Shown here one piece after another: positions 1 to 6,036 of a stretch of 7,910 nucleotides of DNA (positions within the stretch are counted from its first letter, which is position 1; the number at the start of each line of letters is the position of its first letter). Source of the DNA: Anaerolineae bacterium (GTDB lineage Bacteria; Chloroflexota; Anaerolineae; JACIWP01); contig JACIWP010000146.1 of the NCBI GenBank assembly GCA_014360855.1, positions 1 through 7,910 of the forward strand, read 5' to 3'. The notes beneath the pieces are model-generated. The model was given only the letters and a program-made list of their open reading frames with translations, ran no database searches and was not told the DNA's origin. The position numbers and the translations under genes are program-made.

Positions 1-338
1 GCTGGATGCATGTCCTCAGCAACGCGTTCCTCCAGCGCTTCCCCGGCCGCGTCATTAACCTGCACCCGGCCCTGCCGGGGCAGTTCCCCGGCACCGATGC
101 CATCGCCCGCGCCTATCAGGCCTTTCGGGAGGGGCGCATCACCCATACCGGGGTCATGATCCACTTTGTGCCGGACGAGGAGGTGGACTGCGGGCCGGTG
201 ATCGTCAGCGAGAAGGTGCCCATATACCCGGAGGACACGCTGGAGGCGTTGGAGGCGCGCGTGCATGTCGTGGAACATCGGTTGTACGTCGAGGCCCTGC
301 GCCGGCTGATCGCCGGCGAGGTGCCGCCGCCGAAGTGA
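1..338 (+). CDS. purN: Phosphoribosylglycinamide formyltransferase, C-terminal part
   Basis: This is the C-terminal portion (about 111 residues) of GAR transformylase, which transfers a formyl group from 10-formyl-tetrahydrofolate to GAR in purine synthesis in the cytoplasm. The frame is open to the left window edge, so the start lies outside; the Met at position 6 is internal, equivalent to the stretch before 'ILS' in E. coli PurN. The catalytic Asn and His are seen in 'INLHPALPGQFPG' (bases 54-92), and the conserved Asp in 'EEVDCGPVIV'. The end 'VEHRLYVEALRRLIAGEV' matches the usual PurN C terminus. The 'LHPALPGQFPGTDAI' form, slightly longer between the His and Asp motifs than E. coli PurN, recalls the yeast Ade8-like variant. 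guaB follows 44 bases after the TGA stop, so the two are probably co-transcribed. The family call is firm; only the N-terminal folate/GAR part is unseen. Confidence 0.93.
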   Translation, partial: WMHVLSNAFLQRFPGRVINLHPALPGQFPGTDAIARAYQAFREGRITHTGVMIHFVPDEEVDCGPVIVSEKVPIYPEDTLEALEARVHVVEHRLYVEALRRLIAGEVPPPK

Positions 339-366
339 CTGATGGGCAGAGAACACACACCCGTGT

Positions 367-374
367 GAGGAGGA
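367..374 (+). promoter_or_regulatory. Ribosome binding site of guaB
   Basis: GAGGAGGA lies 8 bases before the ATG at 383. It fixes the guaB start at 383 rather than the GTG at 335, which overlaps the purN stop codon, lacks its own Shine-Dalgarno sequence and would add 16 residues absent from the family. Confidence 0.85.
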
Positions 375-382
375 AATGCCAT

Positions 383-1858
383 ATGAGCGATGCGATGTTT
401 TTCGAGGAAGCGTTGACCTTTGACGACGTTCTGCTGGAGCCGGGTTATTCGGAGGTCCTGCCGGCGGAGGTCTCGGTGGCCACGGAGCTGGCGCCGGCCA
501 TCCGCCTCAACATCCCAATCCTTTCCGCCGCCATGGACCGCGTCACCGAAGCGCGCATGGCCATCGCTCTGGCCCGCGAGGGTGGCCTGGGCGTCATCCA
601 CCGTAACATGTCCATCGAGAACCAGGCCGCCGAGGTGGATAAGGTCAAGCGCTCCGAGTCCGGCATGATCGTGGACCCCATCACCCTGCCGCCCACGGCC
701 ACCCTGCGGCAGGCCGAGGAACTGATGAGCCGCTATCACATCTCCGGCATCCCCATCACCGAGGACAGCGGCAAGCTGGTGGGCATCCTGACGAACCGCG
801 ACATCCGCTTTGTCACCGAATGGGACCGGCCTGTCTCGGAGTATATGACCTCGGAGGGATTGATCACCGCGCCCATCGGCACGACGCTGGAGCAGGCGCA
901 GGTCATCCTGCAGAAGCACCGCATCGAGAAACTCCCGTTGGTGGATGAGCACGGCTATTTGAAGGGGCTGATCACCGTCAAGGACATCATGAAGAAGCGG
1001 GATTACCCCAATGCGGCGACGGATGACAAGGGCCGGCTGTTGGCCGCCGCGGCCGTGGGGGTGGGCGAGGCCCATCAGGCGCGGGTAGAGGCGCTGGTGG
1101 AGGCCGGCGTGGACGCCATCGTCATTGACACCGCACACGGTCATACGCGGAGCGTGCTGGAAATGGTGGACTGGATCCGCCGGCGCTTCCCCAAGATGGT
1201 CATCATCGCCGGCAACGTGGCTACCACCGAAGGGACGGTGGCTCTCATCCAGGCCGGCGCGGATGTGGTGAAGGTCGGCGTGGGCGCCGGCTCCATCTGC
1301 ACCACGCGTGTGGTCACCGGCATTGGTGTGCCCCAGCTCACCGCCATTTTCCGCTGTGCGCGCGCCGCCCATGAGTTGGGCAAGCCCATCATCGCCGACG
1401 GCGGCTTGAAGTACTCCGGCGATATCGTCAAGGCGCTGGCCGCCGGCGCGGACGCCGTCATGCTGGGCAACCTGCTGGCCGGCCTGGACGAATCGCCCGG
1501 CGAGCTGATCCTGTTCGAAGGCCGGCGCTATAAGGACTACCGCGGCATGGGCAGTCTGGGCGCCATGAGCGATTTCAGCCGGGACCGCTACGGCACCGGC
1601 CAGGGCGGCGTCGTAAAGCTGGTGCCGGAGGGCGTCGAGGGCCGTGTGCCGTACAAGGGCAAGCTCTCCGACTTTATTTATCAACTGGTGGGCGGGGTGC
1701 GCGCCGGCATGGGCTATGTGGGGGCCGCCAACCTGCGGGAACTGCGGGAGAAGGCGCGCTGGGTGCGCATCACCTCCTCCGGGCTGATCGAGAGCCATCC
1801 GCACAGCGTCATCCTGACCAAGGAAGCGCCCAACTACAGCCCGCCGGAGTTCCGCTAA
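383..1858 (+). CDS. guaB: Inosine-5'-monophosphate dehydrogenase
   Basis: It oxidises IMP to XMP with NAD+, the committed step of guanine nucleotide synthesis in the cytoplasm. The 491 residues match the usual bacterial length. The N terminus 'EEALTFDDVLLEPGYSEVLP' is canonical. Two CBS domains interrupt the TIM barrel at about residues 95-210 ('YHISGIPITEDSGKLVGILT' and 'HRIEKLPLVDEHGYLKGLIT'). The catalytic loop 'GAGSICTTRVVTGIGVPQ' carries the active-site Cys306 (codon 1298-1300). An Ala stands where many homologues have Pro before 'GSICTTR'; I believe both forms occur in the family. The phosphate-binding 'ADGGLKYSGDIVKALAAGA' follows, then the flap 'YRGMGSLGAMSDFSRDRYG' and 'KLVPEGVEGRVPYKG'. 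No key residue is missing. The start is set by a strong Shine-Dalgarno sequence. It probably shares a transcript with purN upstream. No guanine-sensing riboswitch is visible in the 44-base gap. Confidence 0.97.
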   Translation: MSDAMFFEEALTFDDVLLEPGYSEVLPAEVSVATELAPAIRLNIPILSAAMDRVTEARMAIALAREGGLGVIHRNMSIENQAAEVDKVKRSESGMIVDPITLPPTATLRQAEELMSRYHISGIPITEDSGKLVGILTNRDIRFVTEWDRPVSEYMTSEGLITAPIGTTLEQAQVILQKHRIEKLPLVDEHGYLKGLITVKDIMKKRDYPNAATDDKGRLLAAAAVGVGEAHQARVEALVEAGVDAIVIDTAHGHTRSVLEMVDWIRRRFPKMVIIAGNVATTEGTVALIQAGADVVKVGVGAGSICTTRVVTGIGVPQLTAIFRCARAAHELGKPIIADGGLKYSGDIVKALAAGADAVMLGNLLAGLDESPGELILFEGRRYKDYRGMGSLGAMSDFSRDRYGTGQGGVVKLVPEGVEGRVPYKGKLSDFIYQLVGGVRAGMGYVGAANLRELREKARWVRITSSGLIESHPHSVILTKEAPNYSPPEFR

Positions 1859-1878
1859 ACGGGCCGGGCAAGATCAGC

Positions 1879-1911
1879 AGGTGACAGTCACCTCACAGGT
1901 GACTGTCACCT
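1879..1911. repeat. Double palindrome: two 15-base dyads forming a 15-bp inverted repeat
   Basis: Two units, AGGTGACAGTCACCT (1879-1893) and AGGTGACTGTCACCT (1897-1911), are separated by CAC. Each unit is itself a 7-bp palindrome around one central base, and the second is the exact reverse complement of the first. The whole can fold as a perfect 15-bp stem with a 3-base loop, or extrude as a cruciform. It begins 20 bases after the guaB stop and is followed by TTAATGGG, so there is no T-tract for a classical intrinsic terminator. It may be a REP-like dispersed element, an mRNA-end stabiliser or an operator for a dimeric regulator; the sequence alone does not decide. No other copy was found in this window. 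Confidence 0.85.
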
Positions 1912-1913
1912 TA

Positions 1914-2678
1914 ATGGGAATGGTCAAGGTGCTGGGCATTGGCAGTGGCTGGCAAATCCTGTTGGGCGCGGCGGCTGTCTTCCTCGCCGGCCTGACCTAT
2001 GGGCTGACCGGCTTCGGCTTCGCGCTGGTGGCGACGCCGGTCATGGTGATCCTGCTGTCGCCGCGGGTGGCGGTGCCGGCGGTGCTGTTGATGAGCATGG
2101 CCAACGGCCTGTTCCTTCTCCTCGCCACTTGGCGCGATGTCCAGCCGCGCCGCATCCTGCTCCTGACGCTGGCCGGCATCGCGGCGACGCCGGCGGGCGC
2201 CTATTTCCTGGCCTGGGGTTCCGCCGGCGCGCTGAAATGCTTCATTGGTGCCGTCATCACGCTCTTCGCCCTGGCGTTCCTCCTGGGCTTTCAGCGGCCC
2301 CTCCGGCAGGAAGGGCCGGCCTCCATCCCGGTGGGGCTGGTCAGCGGCTTCCTCAACGGCAGTACCGGTATGAGCGGCCCGCCCGTCATCCTCTTTTTCA
2401 CCAATCAGGGTCTGGAGAAGCAGGCCTTCCGCGCCAATCTGGTGGCCTATTTCATGGCGCTGAACGTGGTGACTCTGCCGCTGTATGTCTATCACGGCCT
2501 GATGACGCGCCAGGTCGGCCTGTACGCGCTGGCGGCATTGCCGGCGCTGGCCCTGGGGACGTGGGCCGGCCTGCGCCTGTCCGGGCGGGTGAATCCCCGC
2601 GTGTTCCGCCTTATCACGCTTCTGCTGGTGCTGATGGCCGGCGTTTCCTCGGCCCTGAGCGGCCTCGGCATCTTTTAG
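1914..2678 (+). CDS. TauE/SafE family membrane permease
   Basis: This is a predicted inner-membrane permease of the TauE/SafE (DUF81, sulfite exporter-like) family, whose members move small anions or sulfur compounds; the substrate cannot be read from sequence. The 254 residues fit the usual 245-265. The family's duplicated glycine-rich signatures are present in both halves: 'GLTGFGFALVATP' at residues 30-42 and 'GFLNGSTGMSGPPVILFF' at 145-162. About eight hydrophobic segments are visible, with a charged break around 'FQRPLRQEG' between the halves. The frame is open back to a GTG at 1881, but that start lies inside the palindrome and would add 'MTVTSQVTVTL', encoded by the repeat itself. ATG 1914 is preferred and ATG 1920 is also possible; none has a convincing Shine-Dalgarno sequence. 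Its stop overlaps the stop of the converging gene by four bases. No sulfur-metabolism gene is nearby to suggest a role. Confidence 0.85.
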   Translation: MGMVKVLGIGSGWQILLGAAAVFLAGLTYGLTGFGFALVATPVMVILLSPRVAVPAVLLMSMANGLFLLLATWRDVQPRRILLLTLAGIAATPAGAYFLAWGSAGALKCFIGAVITLFALAFLLGFQRPLRQEGPASIPVGLVSGFLNGSTGMSGPPVILFFTNQGLEKQAFRANLVAYFMALNVVTLPLYVYHGLMTRQVGLYALAALPALALGTWAGLRLSGRVNPRVFRLITLLLVLMAGVSSALSGLGIF

Positions 2679-3988
2679 CCCCGGCGCAGGAGCGGCAGAA
2701 AACAGCGCAGACGGGTGGGTTCGGGTGTCGCGGTGGCCGTCGGCGTCGGTGTGTGCGTTGGCGCAGGCGAGGGTGCGGCGCTGGGTACAACGCTTGGGGT
2801 GGCGGTTGGCGTGACGGAGGGAGTGGCGGTTACGGTGTAAGTGGATGTCGGGGTCAGCGTTGGGGTGGGCGCCGGCGTGCCCCCCGGCGATGGCGTCTCC
2901 CGTTCCACAAAATCATCGGCGCGGTCGGTGTCCCAGCCGGCCGGCTCCCGCTCCAATGAATGGCCGGCTGCTACCAGCGGACAGGGGGTGGCGAACACGC
3001 TGGCATCATCCCCGTACGAGAGGGCATCCACCGGCCGGCCCACCGGATCGCGCAGGATGAGCGCGTCGCCGGCGTTGTTCAGCCCATTGCCCAGCTCCGC
3101 ATCCCCTAATTCAATGAGGAGACCGGCGAAACCGGGATAATCGGCCAGGAAGGCCTGGCGCGAACCCACAATGACCACGAATCCTCCCGACGGCAGGACG
3201 AAGGCCGGCAGGGTGTCCGTGTCCTCTCCATCGCTCAGGCGAAAATTCCGCAGGTCGAGGGAGATCGGCAGGGCATTGTACAGCTCCGCCCATTCGCGGT
3301 GCGCTTCCGGCGTCCCGGAAGATGGTGCCGGCTGGTAGGCCAGTTCGTTGATGGTCAGCGCGCCGGCCGGCAGCGCGGTGGGCGTCGGGGTGGGAGGCGG
3401 CGTAGGCGTCGAGGTGGCGGTACGCGTGGGGCTTGGGGCCGGTTGGGATGTGGCAGTCGCGGTGGGCGTAGCGGTGGGCGTAGGCGGCGGGCTGGTCATA
3501 TCCAACGCCGCATCGTCGAAATAGGAGTATCCGGAGCCGGCACTCTCCAGGATCGCCTGCACGCGCTTTGCGCCCGCCGGCGCGGTCACCGGCCCCAACG
3601 TGAGCGGGCGGTAGTCCGGGGAGTTCGTGCTGAGCGGGCTGGAGGCATCGCGCCGCAGGGAATTTCCGCCGGCATCTTTCCAGTCCAACACCAGGCGCAC
3701 CGAGGAGACGGCTGGGTCATTTTTCACCGCCCAGGCGGTGAAGGTGTAGCCGGCGCCGGCATAGACACTGTCCACGTACTGCGCAATGGTCCCCCGTACC
3801 TTCGCCGCGCCGGCTCCTCCATGTACGGGCGAGGAAACAACCTCAAACGACCCCGCTAGTGACACCCATCCCAATTTTCCCGCTTCAAAATCGGGGTTGG
3901 TCAGCAGATTGCCCCGCGCAAAGGCGACGGCAGTGATGCACAGGATGACCAGCAGACACAGGGGCCAGAGGGTGAAGCGTCGAGACAT
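2675..3988 (-). CDS. Secreted CBM-like/lamin-tail domain protein with Thr-Pro linkers
   Basis: This 437-residue extracellular multidomain protein has no recognised enzyme. A signal peptide covers residues 1-24 ('MSRR', hydrophobic core, 'AVAFA' before the likely cut). A CBM4/9-like beta-sandwich at about 27-164 opens with 'NLLTNPDFEAGKLGW' and ends 'YSYFDDAALD'. A Thr/Pro linker spans 166-206. A lamin-tail domain (LTD) at about 210-363 has 'LTINELAY', 'EWAELYN', 'LSDGEDTDTLPAFVLPSGGF', 'NNAGDALILRDPVGRPVDAL' and 'GHSLEREPAGWDTDRADDF'. A second Thr/Pro linker (366-425) leads to the short tail 'RLRCFLPLLRRG'. The start is ATG 3988, with GGAGG five bases upstream; the GTG at 4000 would place that Shine-Dalgarno inside the gene. 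It is probably the last gene of the minus-strand operon, 61 bases after the glycosyltransferase. Domain calls come from motifs; a structural, adhesive or carbohydrate-binding surface role is inferred. Confidence 0.85.
   Translation of the reverse strand: MSRRFTLWPLCLLVILCITAVAFARGNLLTNPDFEAGKLGWVSLAGSFEVVSSPVHGGAGAAKVRGTIAQYVDSVYAGAGYTFTAWAVKNDPAVSSVRLVLDWKDAGGNSLRRDASSPLSTNSPDYRPLTLGPVTAPAGAKRVQAILESAGSGYSYFDDAALDMTSPPPTPTATPTATATSQPAPSPTRTATSTPTPPPTPTPTALPAGALTINELAYQPAPSSGTPEAHREWAELYNALPISLDLRNFRLSDGEDTDTLPAFVLPSGGFVVIVGSRQAFLADYPGFAGLLIELGDAELGNGLNNAGDALILRDPVGRPVDALSYGDDASVFATPCPLVAAGHSLEREPAGWDTDRADDFVERETPSPGGTPAPTPTLTPTSTYTVTATPSVTPTATPSVVPSAAPSPAPTHTPTPTATATPEPTRLRCFLPLLRRG
2714..2893 (-). 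repeat. Low-complexity Thr/Pro-rich coding repeat, second linker
   Basis: About 60 codons alternate Thr, Pro, Ala and Ser ('TPAPTPTLTPTSTYTVTATP' and similar). On the plus strand this appears as degenerate GGCGTNGGNGT-type repeats. It is an extended linker between the lamin-tail domain and the C-terminal tail, a likely target for O-glycosylation and prone to replication slippage and length variation. Confidence 0.8.
3371..3493 (-). repeat. Low-complexity Thr/Pro-rich coding repeat, first linker
   Basis: About 41 codons, nearly all Thr, Pro, Ala or Ser ('PPPTPTATPTATATSQPAPS', then 'TPTPPPTPTPT'), join the CBM-like domain to the lamin-tail domain. Codons are mixed, so the repetition is stronger in protein than in DNA. 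Confidence 0.8.
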
Positions 3989-3993
3989 GGTGT

Positions 3994-3998
3994 CCTCC
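3994..3998 (-). promoter_or_regulatory. Ribosome binding site of the lamin-tail gene
   Basis: GGAGG on the minus strand lies five bases before the ATG at 3988. It selects this ATG over the in-frame GTG at 4000, because that GTG lies upstream of the Shine-Dalgarno itself. Confidence 0.75.
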
Positions 3999-4049
3999 AC
4001 AATGGTGCAGGCGAAGTGCTTGGCCGCCGTGTCTGCGTTGCCGGCCCGT

Positions 4050-6020
4050 TTATGGCGCCGTAATGGTGATGGCGCTCAGCACGACCGAAGTTTCTCCAGG
4101 CGGCTCATTGACCGGCCGCGGCTGGCCATCCGCCCCCACGATGCGCAGTACCAGGCGGTACTGGCCGGCCGGCGTGGCCGGGTTCAGATTGACATCTATA
4201 TCGTGGCGCACCAATTCGCCAACCTGCCACTGCGCCGGCGGATAGAGATGGAACACATCCCCCGGCCATTCCAGGCGGTCCCCCCAGACCTGTCCCCATG
4301 CATCTTCCATCCGCAGTTGGACGCGGAATTCTTCCGTCAGCGGCTGTAAGGCGCTCCAGTACAGCGTCACATGGATCCAATTGCTGGGGGGATGATAGAT
4401 GTGGTCCTGCGCCGGCAGGCTGGTCCGGTCAATCTGGTAGCCGGCCAGGCGCACCCGCCCGTCGAAAGTGATGTGCGCCGGCACCGTATCGGCCGGCAGG
4501 GAGTGCAGGCGGTAGCGCACCGCGTAGCCGCGCACTGCCACGCCGGCGGGGAACTGCTCCGTCACCTGCGGATAGCGCGCCTCGAACCAGCGCCGGACGA
4601 ACTGCTGGGGGTCGGGCTGTTCCTCGTGGGAGGTGACCAGCCATATCACGTCGTACAGGCCGGCCAGGCCCTCCAGGGGCGCGTTGATCTGCTCGAACGA
4701 GGTGATGTCCCCCTCAAAGGGATAGAACAGCGGCAGGCCGCGGGTATCGTAATAGCGGAAGGCCACATGGACAAACCCGGGGTGCAGGAGCACGGCATCG
4801 TTCGGGCCGGCGTGGGCGTCCACGTACGCGGTAGCGGCGCGCCACTCCTCGCGCCGGTTCTCCGGCGCCCAGTTGTCGGGCAGGGCCAGCAGTGCCACAG
4901 CCGCCCACAGCGCCAGCACGAGCTGGCCGGCCCGCCGGCGGCGCTCCATCAGCCAGGCCAGGCCGGCGCCCCATGCCAGGCAGACAAAGGGCACCACAAA
5001 GAGGAAATAGCGCGGCGCGGCGAAGACGGCCTGGTTGATGCCCAACAGGAACCCACCGATGAGCACGGGCACGCCGATGGACAGCCGGAGGAACAGCCGG
5101 CCGAGGGGCTTGCTCGTCGGCACCAGCAAGCCGGCCAGCAGGAGGGCCAGCGCGCCGGCGGAAACCGCAGAGATCCAGGATGCCGGCCAGAGGGCCTTCC
5201 AGACGGTGTACCATCCCAACAAGCGCCACATCGTGGGGAAGAACGCCTGGAAGGGGCGGCCGGGTTGTGCCTCCTGATGGGTGACGCGTAGCGCCTGCAG
5301 GGCCAGCGGGAGGAAGAGCAGAGCCACCGCGCCGAACGCGATCAGGATGGGCAGGAGCCGGCGAATGAAGGGTATTTTCTCCCTGCGCGCCGTGTACAGC
5401 ACCCAGGCCAGGGCATACAGGCCCTGGAAGGGGACCAGGAAGGCGATATATAGATAGGAGTACAGGGCCAGTGTCGTCAGCACCACATAGCCGGCCCACC
5501 AGCCCCACCTTCCGCTCCGCAACCCCCGCACCATGCACCAGGTGGCGAGGATGGCCAGTGCGGCCGAGGGCACGAACATGCGGACTTCCTGCGAGTACCA
5601 GACCAGGAAGGGGTTGAGGACCGCCAACAGGCCGGCGATGACCCCAGCCCGCCGGCCCAGCACCTCTTTCCCCAGCACGGCCAGCGCCGGCGGCATGATG
5701 ACGCCGAAGCAGACCGTCATCAGCCGCACGCTGACCTCGCTGTACCCGAAGAGATGCGTCCAAAGGTGCAGGAGGAGGTAGTAGACAGGCGGATGCTTGT
5801 CGCGGATCAGGTGGAACCCGACGTCCAGTATCTCGCGCGCCGGCTGTCGCGCCCAGAAGACGCTGACGGCCTCGTCGAACCACAGGCTGTGATAGCCGAT
5901 CTGCCAAAGGCGCACGGCCAGCGCGCCGGCGGCCAACAGTACCAGCGCCAGCCGCCAGGCGGTTTCCGGAAGCCGCAGTTTGCGAAGGAGCTGTCCGGCA
6001 GGTTGGGAGAAAGTGGTCAT
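4050..6020 (-). CDS. GT-C glycosyltransferase of PMT/ArnT type with C-terminal beta domain
   Basis: This polytopic membrane enzyme (656 aa) is expected to transfer a sugar from a polyprenyl-phosphate carrier to an acceptor on the outer face of the membrane. After a first hydrophobic segment (about 22-38), the first outer loop holds 'HSLWFDEAVSVFWA', with the acidic pair Asp49-Glu50 typical of the catalytic site. 'DKHPPVYYLLLHLW' (74-87), 'YSQEVRMF' (142-149) and 'APRYFLFVVPF' (335-345) are further family signatures. About ten hydrophobic segments run to residue 380. A soluble region starting 'EEWRAATAYVDAHAGPNDAV' follows, and a beta-rich domain at about 510-656 ('VRLAGYQID', 'IHVTLYWSALQPLTEEFRVQ', 'PAGQYRLVLRIVG') is an addition to the core fold. 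The start is ATG 6020, 16 bases after the upstream stop and without a clear Shine-Dalgarno, so translational coupling is plausible. Donor and acceptor are unknown; the Thr-rich secreted protein downstream is a candidate acceptor. Confidence 0.85.
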   Translation of the reverse strand: MTTFSQPAGQLLRKLRLPETAWRLALVLLAAGALAVRLWQIGYHSLWFDEAVSVFWARQPAREILDVGFHLIRDKHPPVYYLLLHLWTHLFGYSEVSVRLMTVCFGVIMPPALAVLGKEVLGRRAGVIAGLLAVLNPFLVWYSQEVRMFVPSAALAILATWCMVRGLRSGRWGWWAGYVVLTTLALYSYLYIAFLVPFQGLYALAWVLYTARREKIPFIRRLLPILIAFGAVALLFLPLALQALRVTHQEAQPGRPFQAFFPTMWRLLGWYTVWKALWPASWISAVSAGALALLLAGLLVPTSKPLGRLFLRLSIGVPVLIGGFLLGINQAVFAAPRYFLFVVPFVCLAWGAGLAWLMERRRRAGQLVLALWAAVALLALPDNWAPENRREEWRAATAYVDAHAGPNDAVLLHPGFVHVAFRYYDTRGLPLFYPFEGDITSFEQINAPLEGLAGLYDVIWLVTSHEEQPDPQQFVRRWFEARYPQVTEQFPAGVAVRGYAVRYRLHSLPADTVPAHITFDGRVRLAGYQIDRTSLPAQDHIYHPPSNWIHVTLYWSALQPLTEEFRVQLRMEDAWGQVWGDRLEWPGDVFHLYPPAQWQVGELVRHDIDVNLNPATPAGQYRLVLRIVGADGQPRPVNEPPGETSVVLSAITITAP

Positions 6021-6036
6021 GGGAGAGCCGGCCCTT

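Noticed and set aside
356..367. Small inverted repeat CACAC/GTGTG just before the guaB ribosome site
   Set aside because: Only a 4-5 bp stem with a 2-4 base loop is possible, which is expected by chance and too weak to call a regulator or terminator.
116..1804. 562-codon open frame on the minus strand opposite purN/guaB
   Set aside because: It lies wholly antisense to purN and guaB, both certain. Its product is rich in His, Gln, Asp and Gly with no family resemblance, as expected when a high-GC gene is read in the complementary frame.
1879..1918. Reading the palindrome as an intrinsic terminator of purN-guaB
   Set aside because: The stem is strong, but it is followed by TTAATGGG without a T-run, so a terminator cannot be asserted from sequence.
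3371..3493. Thr/Pro repeat considered as a CRISPR-like or satellite array
   Set aside because: The units are short, degenerate at DNA level and in frame with a protein linker; there are no spacers of constant length.
3989..4049. Search for a promoter or terminator between the glycosyltransferase and lamin-tail genes
   Set aside because: The 61 bases contain no convincing -35/-10 pair or stem with a T-run, so only the Shine-Dalgarno is reported.
4371..5291. 306-codon plus-strand open frame inside the glycosyltransferase region
   Set aside because: It is antisense to a gene with clear family motifs; its composition is His/Gln/Gly-rich and no motif is recognisable.
4714..5907. 397-codon minus-strand open frame within the glycosyltransferase gene
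   Set aside because: It is a frame-shifted reading of the same strand, Arg/Pro/Gly-rich, with no membrane segments or motifs. The alternative frame carries all transferase signatures.
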